DNA of 64,000 bases, taken from the NCBI GenBank assembly GCA_001247695.2, contig LGRX02026029.1:35098-99097 (forward strand), read 5' to 3'. Below are positions 11,481 to 20,690 of the stretch, piece by piece (positions within the stretch are counted from its first letter, which is position 1; the number at the start of each line of letters is the position of its first letter). The notes beneath the pieces were generated by a model. It made no database searches. It saw only the letters and a list, made by a program, of their open reading frames with translations, and had not been told where the DNA came from. A program made the position numbers and the translations under genes. The DNA is from Cymbomonas tetramitiformis. Its lineage: Eukaryota > Chlorophyta > Pyramimonadophyceae > Pyramimonadales > Pyramimonadaceae.

Positions 11481-11825
11481 TTAAGTTAAATGCCGAAAAC
11501 GGTTCCATGAAGAAAGCTGTATCCAGTAGCCAGGGTGAGAGGGGTCGTCGCGAGCGTCCTCGCAGACTTGGAAACGAATAGCTGGGGATCTTGTAGCACG
11601 TTGTCCACTGCCAAACCTTTTAACGTCGCAATACTCAACTGCCTCCGCGCGGAATTGCTTATTTTTCTCACTGTCGGGAGCATTATCGAACCAGTGCCCC
11701 GGGACGTTCACTACTACTTTCAAAGCTACCTGCTCCTCTCCAGGGTATTGCTTAATTAAGAGGTTGGCGTCGATAGCAGGCTGACTAAAAACTTTCTGCT
11801 TGGCCTTACTCATCTCATTCGGCAT
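11481..11825 (-). CDS. Hypothetical protein, possibly frameshifted
   Basis: An open frame from ATG 11825 reads to 11481. It has no family I recognise. The segment LLIKQYPGEEQVALKVVVNV suggests a folded protein, but near 11640 the neighbouring minus frame becomes more protein-like, so a frameshift is possible. Convergent to nothing obvious; the flanking sequence is repetitive. Confidence 0.3.
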   Translation of the reverse strand: MPNEMSKAKQKVFSQPAIDANLLIKQYPGEEQVALKVVVNVPGHWFDNAPDSEKNKQFRAEAVEYCDVKRFGSGQRATRSPAIRFQVCEDARDDPSHPGYWIQLSSWNRFRHLT

Positions 11826-11929
11826 GACGGCATGAAGGCGTTGGCGTGTAGCGGGAGGGAGGGACGACCTAGTTCTTGGAACGAGCGGAGGGAGGTCGGC
11901 AAAAAACTGGCCTAGATGGGCGTGGTTGT

Positions 11930-12245
11930 CGGGCGAAGTGGACGGGGTCCGATCGAACCGCCAGTGTCGGTCAGATGCAGTGCAGCTCGATTTTTTAACG
12001 GTGCAGAACCTGCCAGTGTCGGCGTAGGGCTCCCCACCCAACCGCACGATCGGTGTCGGATCGGCGCAGCTCTATTTCTTTACGGTGTAAATCCTGTCAG
12101 TGTCGGTGTAGAGCTCTTTTTGGAACCGATGACGGGTTCGGGATCGGATCAGGCACCTTCCCTCGATCCGAAGTAACGGATACTCGCGGTGCAGCTGAAA
12201 ATTTAACGGTGTCGGATCATTTACGGATATGATCCGACACCGATG
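11930..12245. repeat. Degenerate CGGTGTCGG repeats ending in a perfect hairpin
   Basis: Segments such as CGGTGCAGCTCGATTTTTTA and CAGTGTCGGTGTAGAGCTC recur at irregular spacing. A perfect 14-bp dyad, CGGTGTCGGATCAT at 12207-12220 and its complement at 12229-12242 with an 8-nt loop, closes the block. The motif is shared with the 42-bp minisatellite to the left. Confidence 0.65.
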
Positions 12246-12283
12246 TCGACACTGCTCAGCAAGCAGCGCAGGACTGGCAGTCC

Positions 12284-12865
12284 TTGCTCACTTTGCCGAA
12301 ACAGCGGCGTTCAATATCTCATTCTAATACGATTCGGTATCAGATTGAGTATAACCACCGGTACCCCAGAGTCGTTAACGCCAAAGACGTCAAGGGGTGT
12401 ACCTTCAACATACCTATCCAGTACATTATACAGGCTGAGGACTACGAGCGCATCAGGGATGAGGACCGTGCGCAAGTCGTGAACTTGAAAGAGAGCATGG
12501 CTTGGAACCCACACTCTTTTCAGAACACCTCCCTAGTGTACGTTATATGGGCGGACTCTGGGGAGCACCTCACAAGCGCGGAGGAGTTTGACCCCAGTAA
12601 GGTGTACGACGGCGTATATCGTTTCGTGTGCTTCGGGCACCAACATAGCCTCACCGCTCGGCGGGAGCTTCACCAAGAACAACCAGATAACGAAGCTTTT
12701 CAGCAGATCGAGTGCAAATTGTATTTTAATCTACAGTCCGACATGGTCCGATTTTTGGCTGACGAGCAGAACAGCGTCGACCAGAACGTGAAGGGCAAGT
12801 CGCACCAGCAAATCATAAAATCCATGCGAGTTGGCATGCAGGTGATTTCTGAGAAAATAATGTAA
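12284..12865 (+). CDS. Unassigned ORF with weak ParB-like look
   Basis: The 193-codon frame has a coherent protein-like composition. The stretch VCFGHQHSLTARREL faintly recalls the G(N/H)HR...A motif of ParB/sulfiredoxin-fold nucleases, but the pattern is imperfect and the usual Arg is absent. It lies just upstream of the Dam-like/integrase element in the same direction, as does a second short frame at 12914-13183 preceded by the acceptor-like ATTTCTCAG. Whether these are exons of one TE gene is unresolved because the phases I tried do not match. Confidence 0.3.
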   Translation: MLTLPKQRRSISHSNTIRYQIEYNHRYPRVVNAKDVKGCTFNIPIQYIIQAEDYERIRDEDRAQVVNLKESMAWNPHSFQNTSLVYVIWADSGEHLTSAEEFDPSKVYDGVYRFVCFGHQHSLTARRELHQEQPDNEAFQQIECKLYFNLQSDMVRFLADEQNSVDQNVKGKSHQQIIKSMRVGMQVISEKIM

Positions 12866-12913
12866 CTTATCCATCTTTGTCACTTAAAGCTCTTACTTAC
12901 TTGAAGCAAAAGA

Positions 12914-13183
12914 ATGTTACTGACCGTAATTTCTCAGCAAACCATGCAGGCATCGAAGGGCCCTCTCCACAAACTCTATTGGCATTGTGGCATCACCGAC
13001 TGGGACGTTCAGCTCCAAGACTGGACGGAGGACGGCCTGGTGAAGCAGTTGGAAAAGCACGATCCCAGGACTTTCAGGCTTCCAAGGAGGCCGGAAGTTA
13101 GGAAGCAGGTCTACGAGGGGTGTAATTTCACCAAAAGCTTGAAGAAAATGGTGGTCCTACCACAAGGACCACCGTTATTTTGA
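12914..13183 (+). CDS. Small ORF between ParB-like ORF and retroelement
   Basis: This open frame includes LHKLYWHCGITDWDVQLQDW and a basic C-terminus. It runs into the 108-bp repeat that starts at 13116. No family recognised. It may be a 3' exon of the preceding frame. Confidence 0.25.
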   Translation: MLLTVISQQTMQASKGPLHKLYWHCGITDWDVQLQDWTEDGLVKQLEKHDPRTFRLPRRPEVRKQVYEGCNFTKSLKKMVVLPQGPPLF

Positions 13184-13223
13184 GTATTAGGAGTCACATG
13201 AGGGGCTCACGGTGATGCTCATG
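13116..13223 (+). repeat. 108-bp dispersed repeat with hairpin, copy 1
   Basis: This segment matches 40144-40251 with about two differences. It contains the dyad GGTGGTCCT / AGGACCACC separated by six bases. Copy 1 abuts the start of the retroelement ORF; copy 2 lies about 200 bp before the MULE TIR. Confidence 0.85.
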
Positions 13224-14855
13224 AGCCCGTTAAGCCCCCAGCCAGAAGGTAGCTCCCACCACGACCAGGTCGTGGATCGCCAGGACTGGAAGCTGATCAG
13301 GGAGCGCTTTGAGGAGATAGCGGCCCAGTACGGGATGTTTGACGTTGACGCGTGTTGCGACTCCATGGGCGTTAACCGGCAGGTTGACACCTATTGGACC
13401 GACTGCTTGAAGGAAAAGTGGCGCGGGAAACACGTTTGGTGTAACCCCCCTTACACGAAGGATTCGGACTTGATAGAAAGAATTCTTCGGCATTTCCTTG
13501 CTGAGTGGCGCGCCGATCCGGAAAACACCTCGGCAATGTTCCTTCTACCAGACTATGACGCTCCCTGGAGGCGGTTGATTCACCCCAAATATGGGCTTCA
13601 TCCGGTCAAAGTCTTTGATATGAAGGACGAAAAAGGTCGTCCCAACCACCTCTTCGAGTCTCCCGATGGAGGTCGGCCCCCGCTGCGCTGGCCGGTCCTT
13701 CTGGTTTGGGCCCCAGCAGCCAGTAGGGCAAAGCCCCGAGCGCCACCTGCGCGAAAGGACAGTGAGACGGAACCCGACGAGCCTTTAGTCACTACAGGGG
13801 TTGCAGCGAAGGTCAGAGCAGCGTCGGGACCACTGAAGGCTGATGAGTTCGTCCGCGCCTTGCAAGCGGAATACGAACGCAGCCCGTACCTCAGTTCGTT
13901 GAGAGAAGAACTGATCGCAGCCCCACATCAGAGAACAGACACGTTTCGCATGGTAGACGACATGATTTGGCGAGTGGCAGAAGGGCGGTATCAGCTGGTG
14001 CTAGCTCAGGATTCCCCCCTCAGAGAGTTGGTGATGCGCGAGGCACACGAGTCCCCGGCAGCAGGGCACACAGGAAGGGATAAGACACTGGACAGGGTAT
14101 CCCGTCGTTTTTGGTGGCCACGCATGAGCAAGGATGTCACCGACTGGTGCAAATCCTGCGTCGTGTGCCAGCAGACCCGGCCGCGCAACGGGTATCCAGA
14201 CGGTCAGCTTAACCCCCTGCAAGTCCCAGTAAGACTGTGGCAAGTGGCTAGTATCGACTTCGTCACTGGGCTGCCTCGCACAGAGCGAGGGTACGACGCG
14301 TTTGCTACCTTCACGGACAAGCTTTCCAAGATGGTGCACGTAGTCCCCATGCTTTACGCTGACAGCTCGGCTGCTCAGATCGCGCGCATGTATTTCGACC
14401 AAGTGTGGCGTTTGCACGGCGCTCCCATGAAGATCGTCTGTGATCGGGACTCCCGCTTCAGAGATGAAATGCATCTCGAGCTACACCGGTTGATGGGAGT
14501 CCAGGTTGCCTCTACCACGCCGTACCACCCACAAGGTGATGGGCAGGCAGAGCACACAAACCACACGGTCGAACGTATGTTACGCGCGTATGTCGACGCC
14601 AACCAGCACGATTATTGGGACTTGTGGTGTACCCCGGTCGAGTACGCCATCAATGACTCTCGTTCCGCCGTCACGGGCTTCACCCCTTTTGAACTGACGT
14701 ACGGTCACGCTCCGGCCTCTCAGCTAGACTTCTTCGTGGAGGCAGCACTTGCATCACGGAGAGGCCGAGCTAAGGGGGGGGAGGGGCGCAGCAGTAAAAA
14801 AGGGTACAGCCCACGAGACAGCCCGCCAATTTGTTCGCCAGTTGCAGCTCGCTAG
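13212..14855 (+). CDS. Dam-like adenine methyltransferase fused to Ty3-type integrase
   Basis: The first ~170 residues resemble phage-type N6-adenine methyltransferases: FDVDACCD, then VWCNPPYTKDSD at about residues 75-86 (catalytic NPPY), then MFLLPDYDAPW. Next come an HHCC integrase zinc finger (HESPAAGH...CKSCVVC, about 279-320) and a DDE core with Asp in IDFVTGLP (~348), Asp in VCDRDSRF (~410) and Glu in DGQAEHTN (~446). The Glu context differs from the usual GQTER. No gag, protease, reverse transcriptase or RNase H is visible. The frame runs out at 14855 after a G8 tract and an A6 tract; the integrase C-terminus continues in another frame from about 14800. A rearranged or cargo-bearing Ty3/gypsy (chromovirus-like) element is the best fit. 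Confidence 0.75.
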   Translation: MMLMSPLSPQPEGSSHHDQVVDRQDWKLIRERFEEIAAQYGMFDVDACCDSMGVNRQVDTYWTDCLKEKWRGKHVWCNPPYTKDSDLIERILRHFLAEWRADPENTSAMFLLPDYDAPWRRLIHPKYGLHPVKVFDMKDEKGRPNHLFESPDGGRPPLRWPVLLVWAPAASRAKPRAPPARKDSETEPDEPLVTTGVAAKVRAASGPLKADEFVRALQAEYERSPYLSSLREELIAAPHQRTDTFRMVDDMIWRVAEGRYQLVLAQDSPLRELVMREAHESPAAGHTGRDKTLDRVSRRFWWPRMSKDVTDWCKSCVVCQQTRPRNGYPDGQLNPLQVPVRLWQVASIDFVTGLPRTERGYDAFATFTDKLSKMVHVVPMLYADSSAAQIARMYFDQVWRLHGAPMKIVCDRDSRFRDEMHLELHRLMGVQVASTTPYHPQGDGQAEHTNHTVERMLRAYVDANQHDYWDLWCTPVEYAINDSRSAVTGFTPFELTYGHAPASQLDFFVEAALASRRGRAKGGEGRSSKKGYSPRDSPPICSPVAAR

Positions 14856-16206
14856 GGAAAAGCTGCTCTTGGCTCAGCAGCAGCAGATCGCCCAGTACGA
14901 CGCGCGTCACAAGTCCAGGAGTTACGCAGTAGGTGATGAGGTTTGGGTAGACGCCACGTACCTCACCCAGCCGGGCGACCGCGGGTTGCACAAGAAGTTG
15001 CTTAAAAAGCGCCTCGGACCCCTTCGGGTGCTGGAAGTCTTTCACAGCGACAGGCAGATGGCCCTTCCCGCGAGCGATAGGGGCGCACCGTCGGCCTATA
15101 GGTTGCAGACGCCTAAGCAGTGGAAAGTGCACGATGTGTTCACCGTGGACCGGCTTTCGCCGGTGGAGTCGAGTAGCCGCTTTGTCGAGAGAGCTAAGGA
15201 GATCCCCCCTCCTCCGTTGGACGTCAGTGGGCGCAAGGAAACCCACGTCGAGAGGGTGGAGCGTTCGCGTACGCGCCAGCGTCAGGGCAGGAGGTGGACG
15301 GAGTACCTAGTCAAGTGGACAGGGATGCCCCGCAGTGAGAACGAGTGGAAGACCCGAGAGGATCTGGAGTGGGACGGAGCCGGCAGGCCCGGCGTTCCCA
15401 ACCGGGCGTTGTTGGAGTTTGAGAGGATCGAGGCTAAGAGAGTGGAGCGAGAGAAGCTTAGGGTCCGTAAGAGGCGCGACGAATCCGCAGGAGCAATGTG
15501 GACCACACTTTCGGAGGAGCTCAAGGTAGACGGCGCAATGCCATGGGTGCCAGAGGAGAGGTTTGATGAGGAAGTAGGAACTTTCGCGAGAGTATCTGCT
15601 CAGGGCACCCTGCCGCCAGTCAACGGAGCCGCAGCACTTGAGAAAGAGCCAGTCGGCCAGTCTAAAATTCTCGTATTGTTCAGTGGGACCGGGTCAGTCG
15701 AGAGGCAATTTACTAAGCAGTTTCCCAACAGCGAAGTAGTTGCCGTAGACATTCAGCCCAAGTGGGGCCCCACACATTGCGAGGATATCATGCGATGGGA
15801 CTACCGACAGTTCAGACCAGGACACTTCGACGTAGTCTGGGCTAGCCCACCTTGTACAGAGTACAGCCAGGCGAAGACGGTAGGCATCCGAGATTTGCGC
15901 GCTGCGGCCAGGCGAGTTCGTAGGACATTGGAGATCATCCGGTACTTGAGGCCCGAAGCATACTTCATTGAGAACCCGAAGGGAAGAGAGCCCCACGGTC
16001 TGCACACGCGTCGATGCATGGGCAATCTACCAGCTCCGCACCTCGTCACATACTGTAAATACGGGACCGCATACAGAAGCCCACGCACATCTGGACCAAC
16101 GTTCCGTTGCACACACCCCTGCGAGTGTGCGATGCCGACACGCCTTGCGAGTTCTTCCGGCAACACGGTAGGCACGAGAAGGTCGCGCAGGGAGGGCGCG
16201 CGATGA
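14749..16206 (+). CDS. Integrase C-terminus, chromodomain and C5-methyltransferase-like domain
   Basis: From about 14805 this frame continues the integrase (TARQFVRQLQLAREKLLLAQ, then VGDEVWV, KLLKKRLGP and VHDVFTVDRL). A chromodomain follows at about residues 165-205 (HVERVERSRTRQ...YLVKWTGMP). After a charged linker a class I methyltransferase begins: ILVLFSGTGSVERQF (about 306, motif I), WASPPCTEYS (about 364, PPC of motif IV) and YFIENPKG (about 405, motif VI ENP). This order matches cytosine-C5 enzymes, and capture of such enzymes by eukaryotic retrotransposons is known. Near 16080 the proper frame is lost and resumes in the frame of 16107-16508. Translation would require a shift near 14800 and another near 16080, so it is probably inactive. 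Confidence 0.75.
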   Translation: MHHGEAELRGGRGAAVKKGTAHETARQFVRQLQLAREKLLLAQQQQIAQYDARHKSRSYAVGDEVWVDATYLTQPGDRGLHKKLLKKRLGPLRVLEVFHSDRQMALPASDRGAPSAYRLQTPKQWKVHDVFTVDRLSPVESSSRFVERAKEIPPPPLDVSGRKETHVERVERSRTRQRQGRRWTEYLVKWTGMPRSENEWKTREDLEWDGAGRPGVPNRALLEFERIEAKRVEREKLRVRKRRDESAGAMWTTLSEELKVDGAMPWVPEERFDEEVGTFARVSAQGTLPPVNGAAALEKEPVGQSKILVLFSGTGSVERQFTKQFPNSEVVAVDIQPKWGPTHCEDIMRWDYRQFRPGHFDVVWASPPCTEYSQAKTVGIRDLRAAARRVRRTLEIIRYLRPEAYFIENPKGREPHGLHTRRCMGNLPAPHLVTYCKYGTAYRSPRTSGPTFRCTHPCECAMPTRLASSSGNTVGTRRSRREGAR

Positions 16207-16508
16207 GAGCCGGAGGTGTGTTTGCGAAGGGCATGGGAGCGCGAGAGAATTTGTATGGGATTCCTTCAGCACTGTTAAAACAGCTTTTCCACAACCTGAC
16301 CTTACATGAAGAGGTGCATGCGTTCCTGTCTGAACTGCTTGTCAGGGAAGATCTAAGCGAGATGAGCGGTTTAGTCCAGTCAGCTGTTGTTGAGAGCGAC
16401 CTGCCCGAGTTTGAACCGGAACCGATAGCGTTAGCGGGAGTACGAGCCGAAGTGACGATCATACCCGAGGGCGGATGGGAATCTGGCGCGAGTGGTCTTA
16501 GCGATTGA
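16083..16508 (+). pseudogene. Displaced C-terminal part of the C5-methyltransferase-like domain
   Basis: In this frame the residues after the ENP block make family sense: KPTHIWTNVP, then CDADTPCEFFRQHGRHEKVA, and near the end LYGIPSALLKQLF, resembling the terminal (Q)LYAIP...L(V)..LF strand of bacterial-type C5 enzymes. It joins the preceding frame across a one- or two-base shift near 16080. About 60 acidic residues follow to the stop at 16508. Confidence 0.55.
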
Positions 16509-16528
16509 GAGCGTTGGAGAGTTTCGAG

Positions 16529-16900
16529 AAGAGCGGTGGCTCCAGCCTTGGCGAGACCAGGCGGCAGGTGAGAACCTGGGTAATCCATCCAACAGAGCAG
16601 TGGCTCTAGCCTTGGCACAGCCAGGCAACAGGTGGAAGTCTGTATAATCCATTTGACCCCAGCCTCGGTATGACCAGGCGGTAGGTGAGAACCTGGATAA
16701 TCTATCCAACCGAGCAGTGGCTCTAGCCTCGGTATGACCAGGCGGCAGGTGAGAACCTGGATAATCTATCCAACCGAGCAGTGGCTCTAGCCTCGGTACG
16801 ACCAGGCAACAGGTGGAAATCTGTATAATCCATTTCATGAGAGCATTGGCTCTGGGTCTGGCACGACCGGGCAGCAGTTGGAGATCTGGGTAAAAGCTCT
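16529..16900. repeat. ~72-bp tandem repeat, about five copies
   Basis: Units contain GAGCAGTGGCTCTAGCCT, then GACCAGGC, then CAGGTGAGAACCTGGATAAT. It lies in the 3' untranslated part of the retroelement. Copies alternate between two subtypes (AGAACCTGGATAATCTATCC and GGAAATCTGTATAATCCATT). Confidence 0.85.
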
Positions 16901-17277
16901 ACGCATTCCGAGGAGGCGGTAAGGGTTTAAAACCTTTCCTCCGGGCCGGCATCCCGAGAACTGTCAGGTAATTGGCAAACCTATTGTCATCACCTGTAAG
17001 TGTACCGTGTTGGAAGGTTTGAAACCTTGAGCGTGGTAATGGATGTGAGAGCTCGAGCCTTGGGGGAGCCTGGTAGTGCAGATGGCAGACCGGTGAGAGG
17101 CCGACCCTTGTGCTTAAGAGGTTGATCTCCTTACTGCGGTGTGTCATGGGAAGTGTAATGTCATCCCAGACAAGAGACAACAGGCGGCTGAGACCTGTAT
17201 AATCATCCTGAGCAACAGTAGAAGATCTGTATAAAAACTTTACTGGTCCGACGTGGTCAGCGTGGACGTGACCTTCC

Positions 17278-17559
17278 CTAAGGGGGGGGAGTTGTGCTAG
17301 GAAGCAAGCACAAGAGCAAGAAAAATGGCTAAGTACAAAACGCAAGAGTACTCAGTACGGAGTACAATAGGACCGATCAGAATGATGTTGATGTGAGGTG
17401 CCTAGCCTGTTGTACGGAGTACTCAGTACAGTTGAGTTATGGAAAGAGTTCATGAATGTATAAGAACTCGAAGTGTAACCAGTTTCGGAGATGAGAACTG
17501 AACTGAAAAGTGTAACATAAAAGTAAGAAACTGTAACCGCTGTATATTGTGTAATTGCA
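17278..17559 (+). other. Possible polypurine tract and start of a 3' LTR
   Basis: AAGGGGGGGGAG at about 17280-17291 precedes TTGTGCTAGG, a layout typical of a polypurine tract before a 3' LTR. The LTR end was not found: a DNA element interrupts from 17560, and no matching upstream LTR lies in the window. Confidence 0.35.
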
Positions 17560-17679
17560 TATTCTCCCGGGGGTGGGTTAACCCACCGTAAGAGGGGTTT
17601 ACGGTGGGTTACCCAACCCTAAGCATTCCACATTTCCCGCGTACTCCGCGCGATAACAGGTGGTTAGCCCCGTGAAAAA

Positions 17680-18343
17680 TGTCTCTTACCCATCTGTTGG
17701 CTATAGCCAACATTAGGGCCCCTTATGTTGGCTGGAGCCAACATAAGCCTTGCTGACAATGCCGGGAGCTGTCGATATCGGATTGTACATTTTATTAGCT
17801 CAAAATGACGGCGGGGATGTTCTCTATCACACATGCGTTAACACCATTGGGACGCTCGAAATCATCGGCGAGAATTTGGGTTACTATTCAAGAGAATGTG
17901 AAATTTTGTGAAATTTCCAAGGAAGTTTGGGTGTTTACACACCCATGGTACTTCGATCGATATTTTGAGGGTCAAGATGAACTCGGATGAAAGTTTTGAC
18001 AAGACACTCCAGAAAGAGCAGCTCGAGATCTTGACAACACACAAGTGTCCGATTTTTCAATGCCCTTCTCATGCCGCTCACATTGCACAATTTTCTTATG
18101 TTGGCTGCAGCCAACATAATGGGCATTTTGCATTTTCGCGATCATACCCCAAATCTAGGGCACAAGTATGCAAGCCCCCATGGGTGTAAGAAGGTATACC
18201 ACGTATTGACATTTTTCTAAAGGTCTACTAGCCCTTCAAACAACATTACTTTGGAGCAATATGTACCATTAACCATGAGTAATATGCTTCGGAACTTCGG
18301 GTTTAATGTTGGCTGCAGCCAACATAAAGATGGGTAAGAGACA
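17680..18343. mobile_element. 664-bp nested MITE, TIR TGTCTCTTACCCATCT
   Basis: TGTCTCTTACCCATCT at the left is exactly mirrored at the right end. TGTTGGCTNNAGCCAACA palindromes sit beside both ends (about 17693, 17728 and 18306) and once internally (18099). Flanks are AAAA on both sides, consistent with a 4-bp duplication but weak because of low complexity. The TIR start resembles that of the element at 23771-24850. Confidence 0.75.
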
Positions 18344-18471
18344 AAAATAACAACTAGACGCCCATACGAAGCTGGCAAAATCACCAACAACCCAAGCAGG
18401 GCTCTGGAAACTCACAAAACTCATGCCGCCGTTAACCCAAACCAGAAATCCAGAAAAAATATGTTGGTCGT

Positions 18472-18840
18472 TTGCTTACCGTCCCGTCAGGTGCCTGTCT
18501 GTGGTCGGGATTCGTTGGGCCCTTCAAGAGTTCGCCGATAACTGTAGTGACCTCTTTGAATACCCTCTCGACGGACGCAGAGGTAGTAGGCTATGACCCA
18601 GGGAAGGCAGTGAGCAAGCTCTTCAATGTCAAATTCAAATACGATGGTGACGTGCACGACAAGGCTTTGAAGTTCGCGGAGGAATATCTGGTCGATGACC
18701 CACCAGAGAACGAACGCGACGAAGAGGAGGCACCAACCGAGACAACCTTAGCTCTTGTTGTTCGCAGTGGCAACGGCTCTGACTCGGCCGACCCAGCAGC
18801 ACCACGTGTTCGCCCTAGGCCTCGCAGGAATTACCGTTAA
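18472..18840 (+). CDS. Hypothetical ORF inside the TIR element
   Basis: A 122-codon frame with an acidic C-terminal half (ENERDEEEAP) and an Arg-rich end. A CAG acceptor-like site lies near 18488. No domain recognised. It could be a last exon of the transposon's lost gene. Confidence 0.3.
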   Translation: MLTVPSGACLWSGFVGPFKSSPITVVTSLNTLSTDAEVVGYDPGKAVSKLFNVKFKYDGDVHDKALKFAEEYLVDDPPENERDEEEAPTETTLALVVRSGNGSDSADPAAPRVRPRPRRNYR

Positions 18841-19459
18841 TATGCGCTTACCCCGAGTAATGTGAGTATTTCTTCTAAAATTTACATGATATTTTGCTGT
18901 ATACCCAAATATGGATTAGCGCGCGGGGGGTTGGCTATCTTGACTTTGGGCATGCATGTGATAAATCGTGATGCCTCAACACATTATCAAACCTTAAAAA
19001 GTCTTAACATGCCATCAGAGATGAGGTATATAGCCTAGGTGAACCTACCAATGCGTCCGGTTTTTGGTAACCCACCGTAAGCAATTGCCTCAACCCACCA
19101 GTCGACCCTATCGACTTGGCATATCATTTTCATGAAATAAATCAGTCGGAGTGCATTATATTAGGGTATCTACGGTCAAAAGGACTCATAATAGTTATCG
19201 CGAAGCATAGGTTCGATGCCTCAACTCGATTTGTGCATGAGTTATAGGCCATTCAAAATTGCTCTTACGGTGGGTTAACCCACCTTAACCCCGGGAGAAT
19301 AGGCATAATGAAAGCATACACTGAAAGCATACTTGAAAGAATTACGAAACCGAATTCCGGATAGTGGACCAACCGTAGTATCGAAACCATACCTCGTGCG
19401 GTCGTTTAATAGTAGATATAAGATAAGTCCGAAACCGTAAAGAAGAGGATAAGCAAGGG

Positions 19460-19690
19460 TGTAGACTCCCACACTGCAGAGGAGTGCGCCCCTGGCGACG
19501 GTCTAGCGCGGCAACGAGCCGTTGCTGCCCGAAGCCACAGCGCTGCAAGGCACGTTTGCGGCAGTGGTACGGCGCAACAACGCGTGGGCCCATACTGTAG
19601 AGAGCGACGCCGCTGTGACCACCATCGACAGCGCCGTCACTGTGGCCATCCGCCACCGTGGCCACCGTGGCCACCACCCCTACCAAATAG
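19460..19690. repeat. Copy of the CCACACTGCAGAGGAG segment
   Basis: About 190 bp here match 23458-23650 at roughly 95 percent by eye, beginning CCCACACTGCAGAGGAGTGC and ending GCGTGGGCCCAT. It then runs into CCACCGTGGCCACC repeats. It marks a shared repeat family on both sides of the GGTCCATG arrays. Confidence 0.75.
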
Positions 19691-20690
19691 GGACGGGTCC
19701 ATGTGATTCACAAATCGCATGGACTCCATGTGGACCTCACGTGGACCCCCGTGGACTTGGAATGGACCTCGCATGCCCCAAATGGTCAGACATTTCTCCC
19801 TAGGGGTCCATATGGGGTCCATTGAAGGTTCATGTGGGGTCCATGCGGTTTTCAGTCACATGGACCTCACATGGACCCTCCCTACGGGTCCATGTGGGGT
19901 CCATGTGATACCCCTCACTGTGTACGTAGCATGTGGACCCCACATGGACCGATGAGGACCACATGGGTCCGATGGTCAGACATTCCTACGGATCCATGCG
20001 ACGCATGGACCCCACATGGACCCCGCATGGACCAATAGGTATAATCGCATGGACTTCACGGGGACCACTCGGTTATCATCACATGGACCCCACATGGACC
20101 GGTAAGGACCACATGGGTCCGATGGTCAGACATTCCTACGGGTCCATGCGACGCATGGACCTCGCATGGACCCGTATGGAATGCATCACATGGACCCAGC
20201 ATGGACCCCGCCCGTTTGGGCGCTCGCTCGATGGGTCCATATGATTACTCAGCAGGTCCATGTGATTATTAAGCGGGTCCATATGATTGTCTTGCGGGTC
20301 CATGTGATTATTTAGCGGGTCCATGTGGGCATTAAGCGGGTCCGCGTGATTCTTCAGCGGGTCCATGTGGGCATTAAGCAGGTCCGTGTGATTATTTAGC
20401 GGGTGCGTGTGATTATTAAGCGGGTCCAAGTGAGTACTCCGTTGGTCCATGTGATTATCAAGCGGGTCCATATGATTGTCTTGCGGGTCCATTTGATTAT
20501 TTAGCGGGTCCATTTGAGTATTTATCGGGTCCATGTGGGTATTAAGCGGGTCCGCGTGATTCTTTAGCGGGTCCAACTATTAAGCGGGTCCACATGATTA
20601 TTCCATGGGTCCATGTGACTATTCCACGAGTCCATTTGATAATCATGCAGGTCCACGCACGTGATTATTTAGCAGGTCTATGTACTCTCT
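19690..20690. repeat. GGTCCATGTG satellite-like array
   Basis: About 1 kb is built from GGTCCATG and its complement. The left half (to 20230) is irregular and mixes both orientations. The right half (20240-20660) is a regular 24-bp array with unit GCGGGTCCATGTGATTATTA. Because 24 is divisible by three, a minus frame of repeated MDPLNNH octapeptides stays open; I regard this as a by-product. Confidence 0.9.

Larger units (their letters stand above)
17560..19301. mobile_element. TIR element with subterminal GGTGGGTTAACCCACC palindromes
   Basis: The terminal inverted repeat TATTCTCCCGGGG (17560-17572) is mirrored at 19289-19301. Next to both ends lies the palindrome GGTGGGTTAACCCACC followed or preceded by GTAAG, and degenerate copies occur at about 17600 and 19070. 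Total length is 1,742 bp. No transposase is visible. A second element (17680-18343) is nested inside. No clear target duplication was found. Confidence 0.7.

Noticed and set aside
14795..14806. Programmed -1 frameshift at A AAA AAG in the retroelement
   Set aside because: The heptamer is not in the required reading phase, and the needed shift is +1; an indel at the G8 or A6 tract is simpler.
20136..20576. 146-codon minus-strand ORF of MDPLNNH repeats
   Set aside because: It is a by-product of a 24-bp satellite whose unit is divisible by three; no start context or non-repeat coding part.
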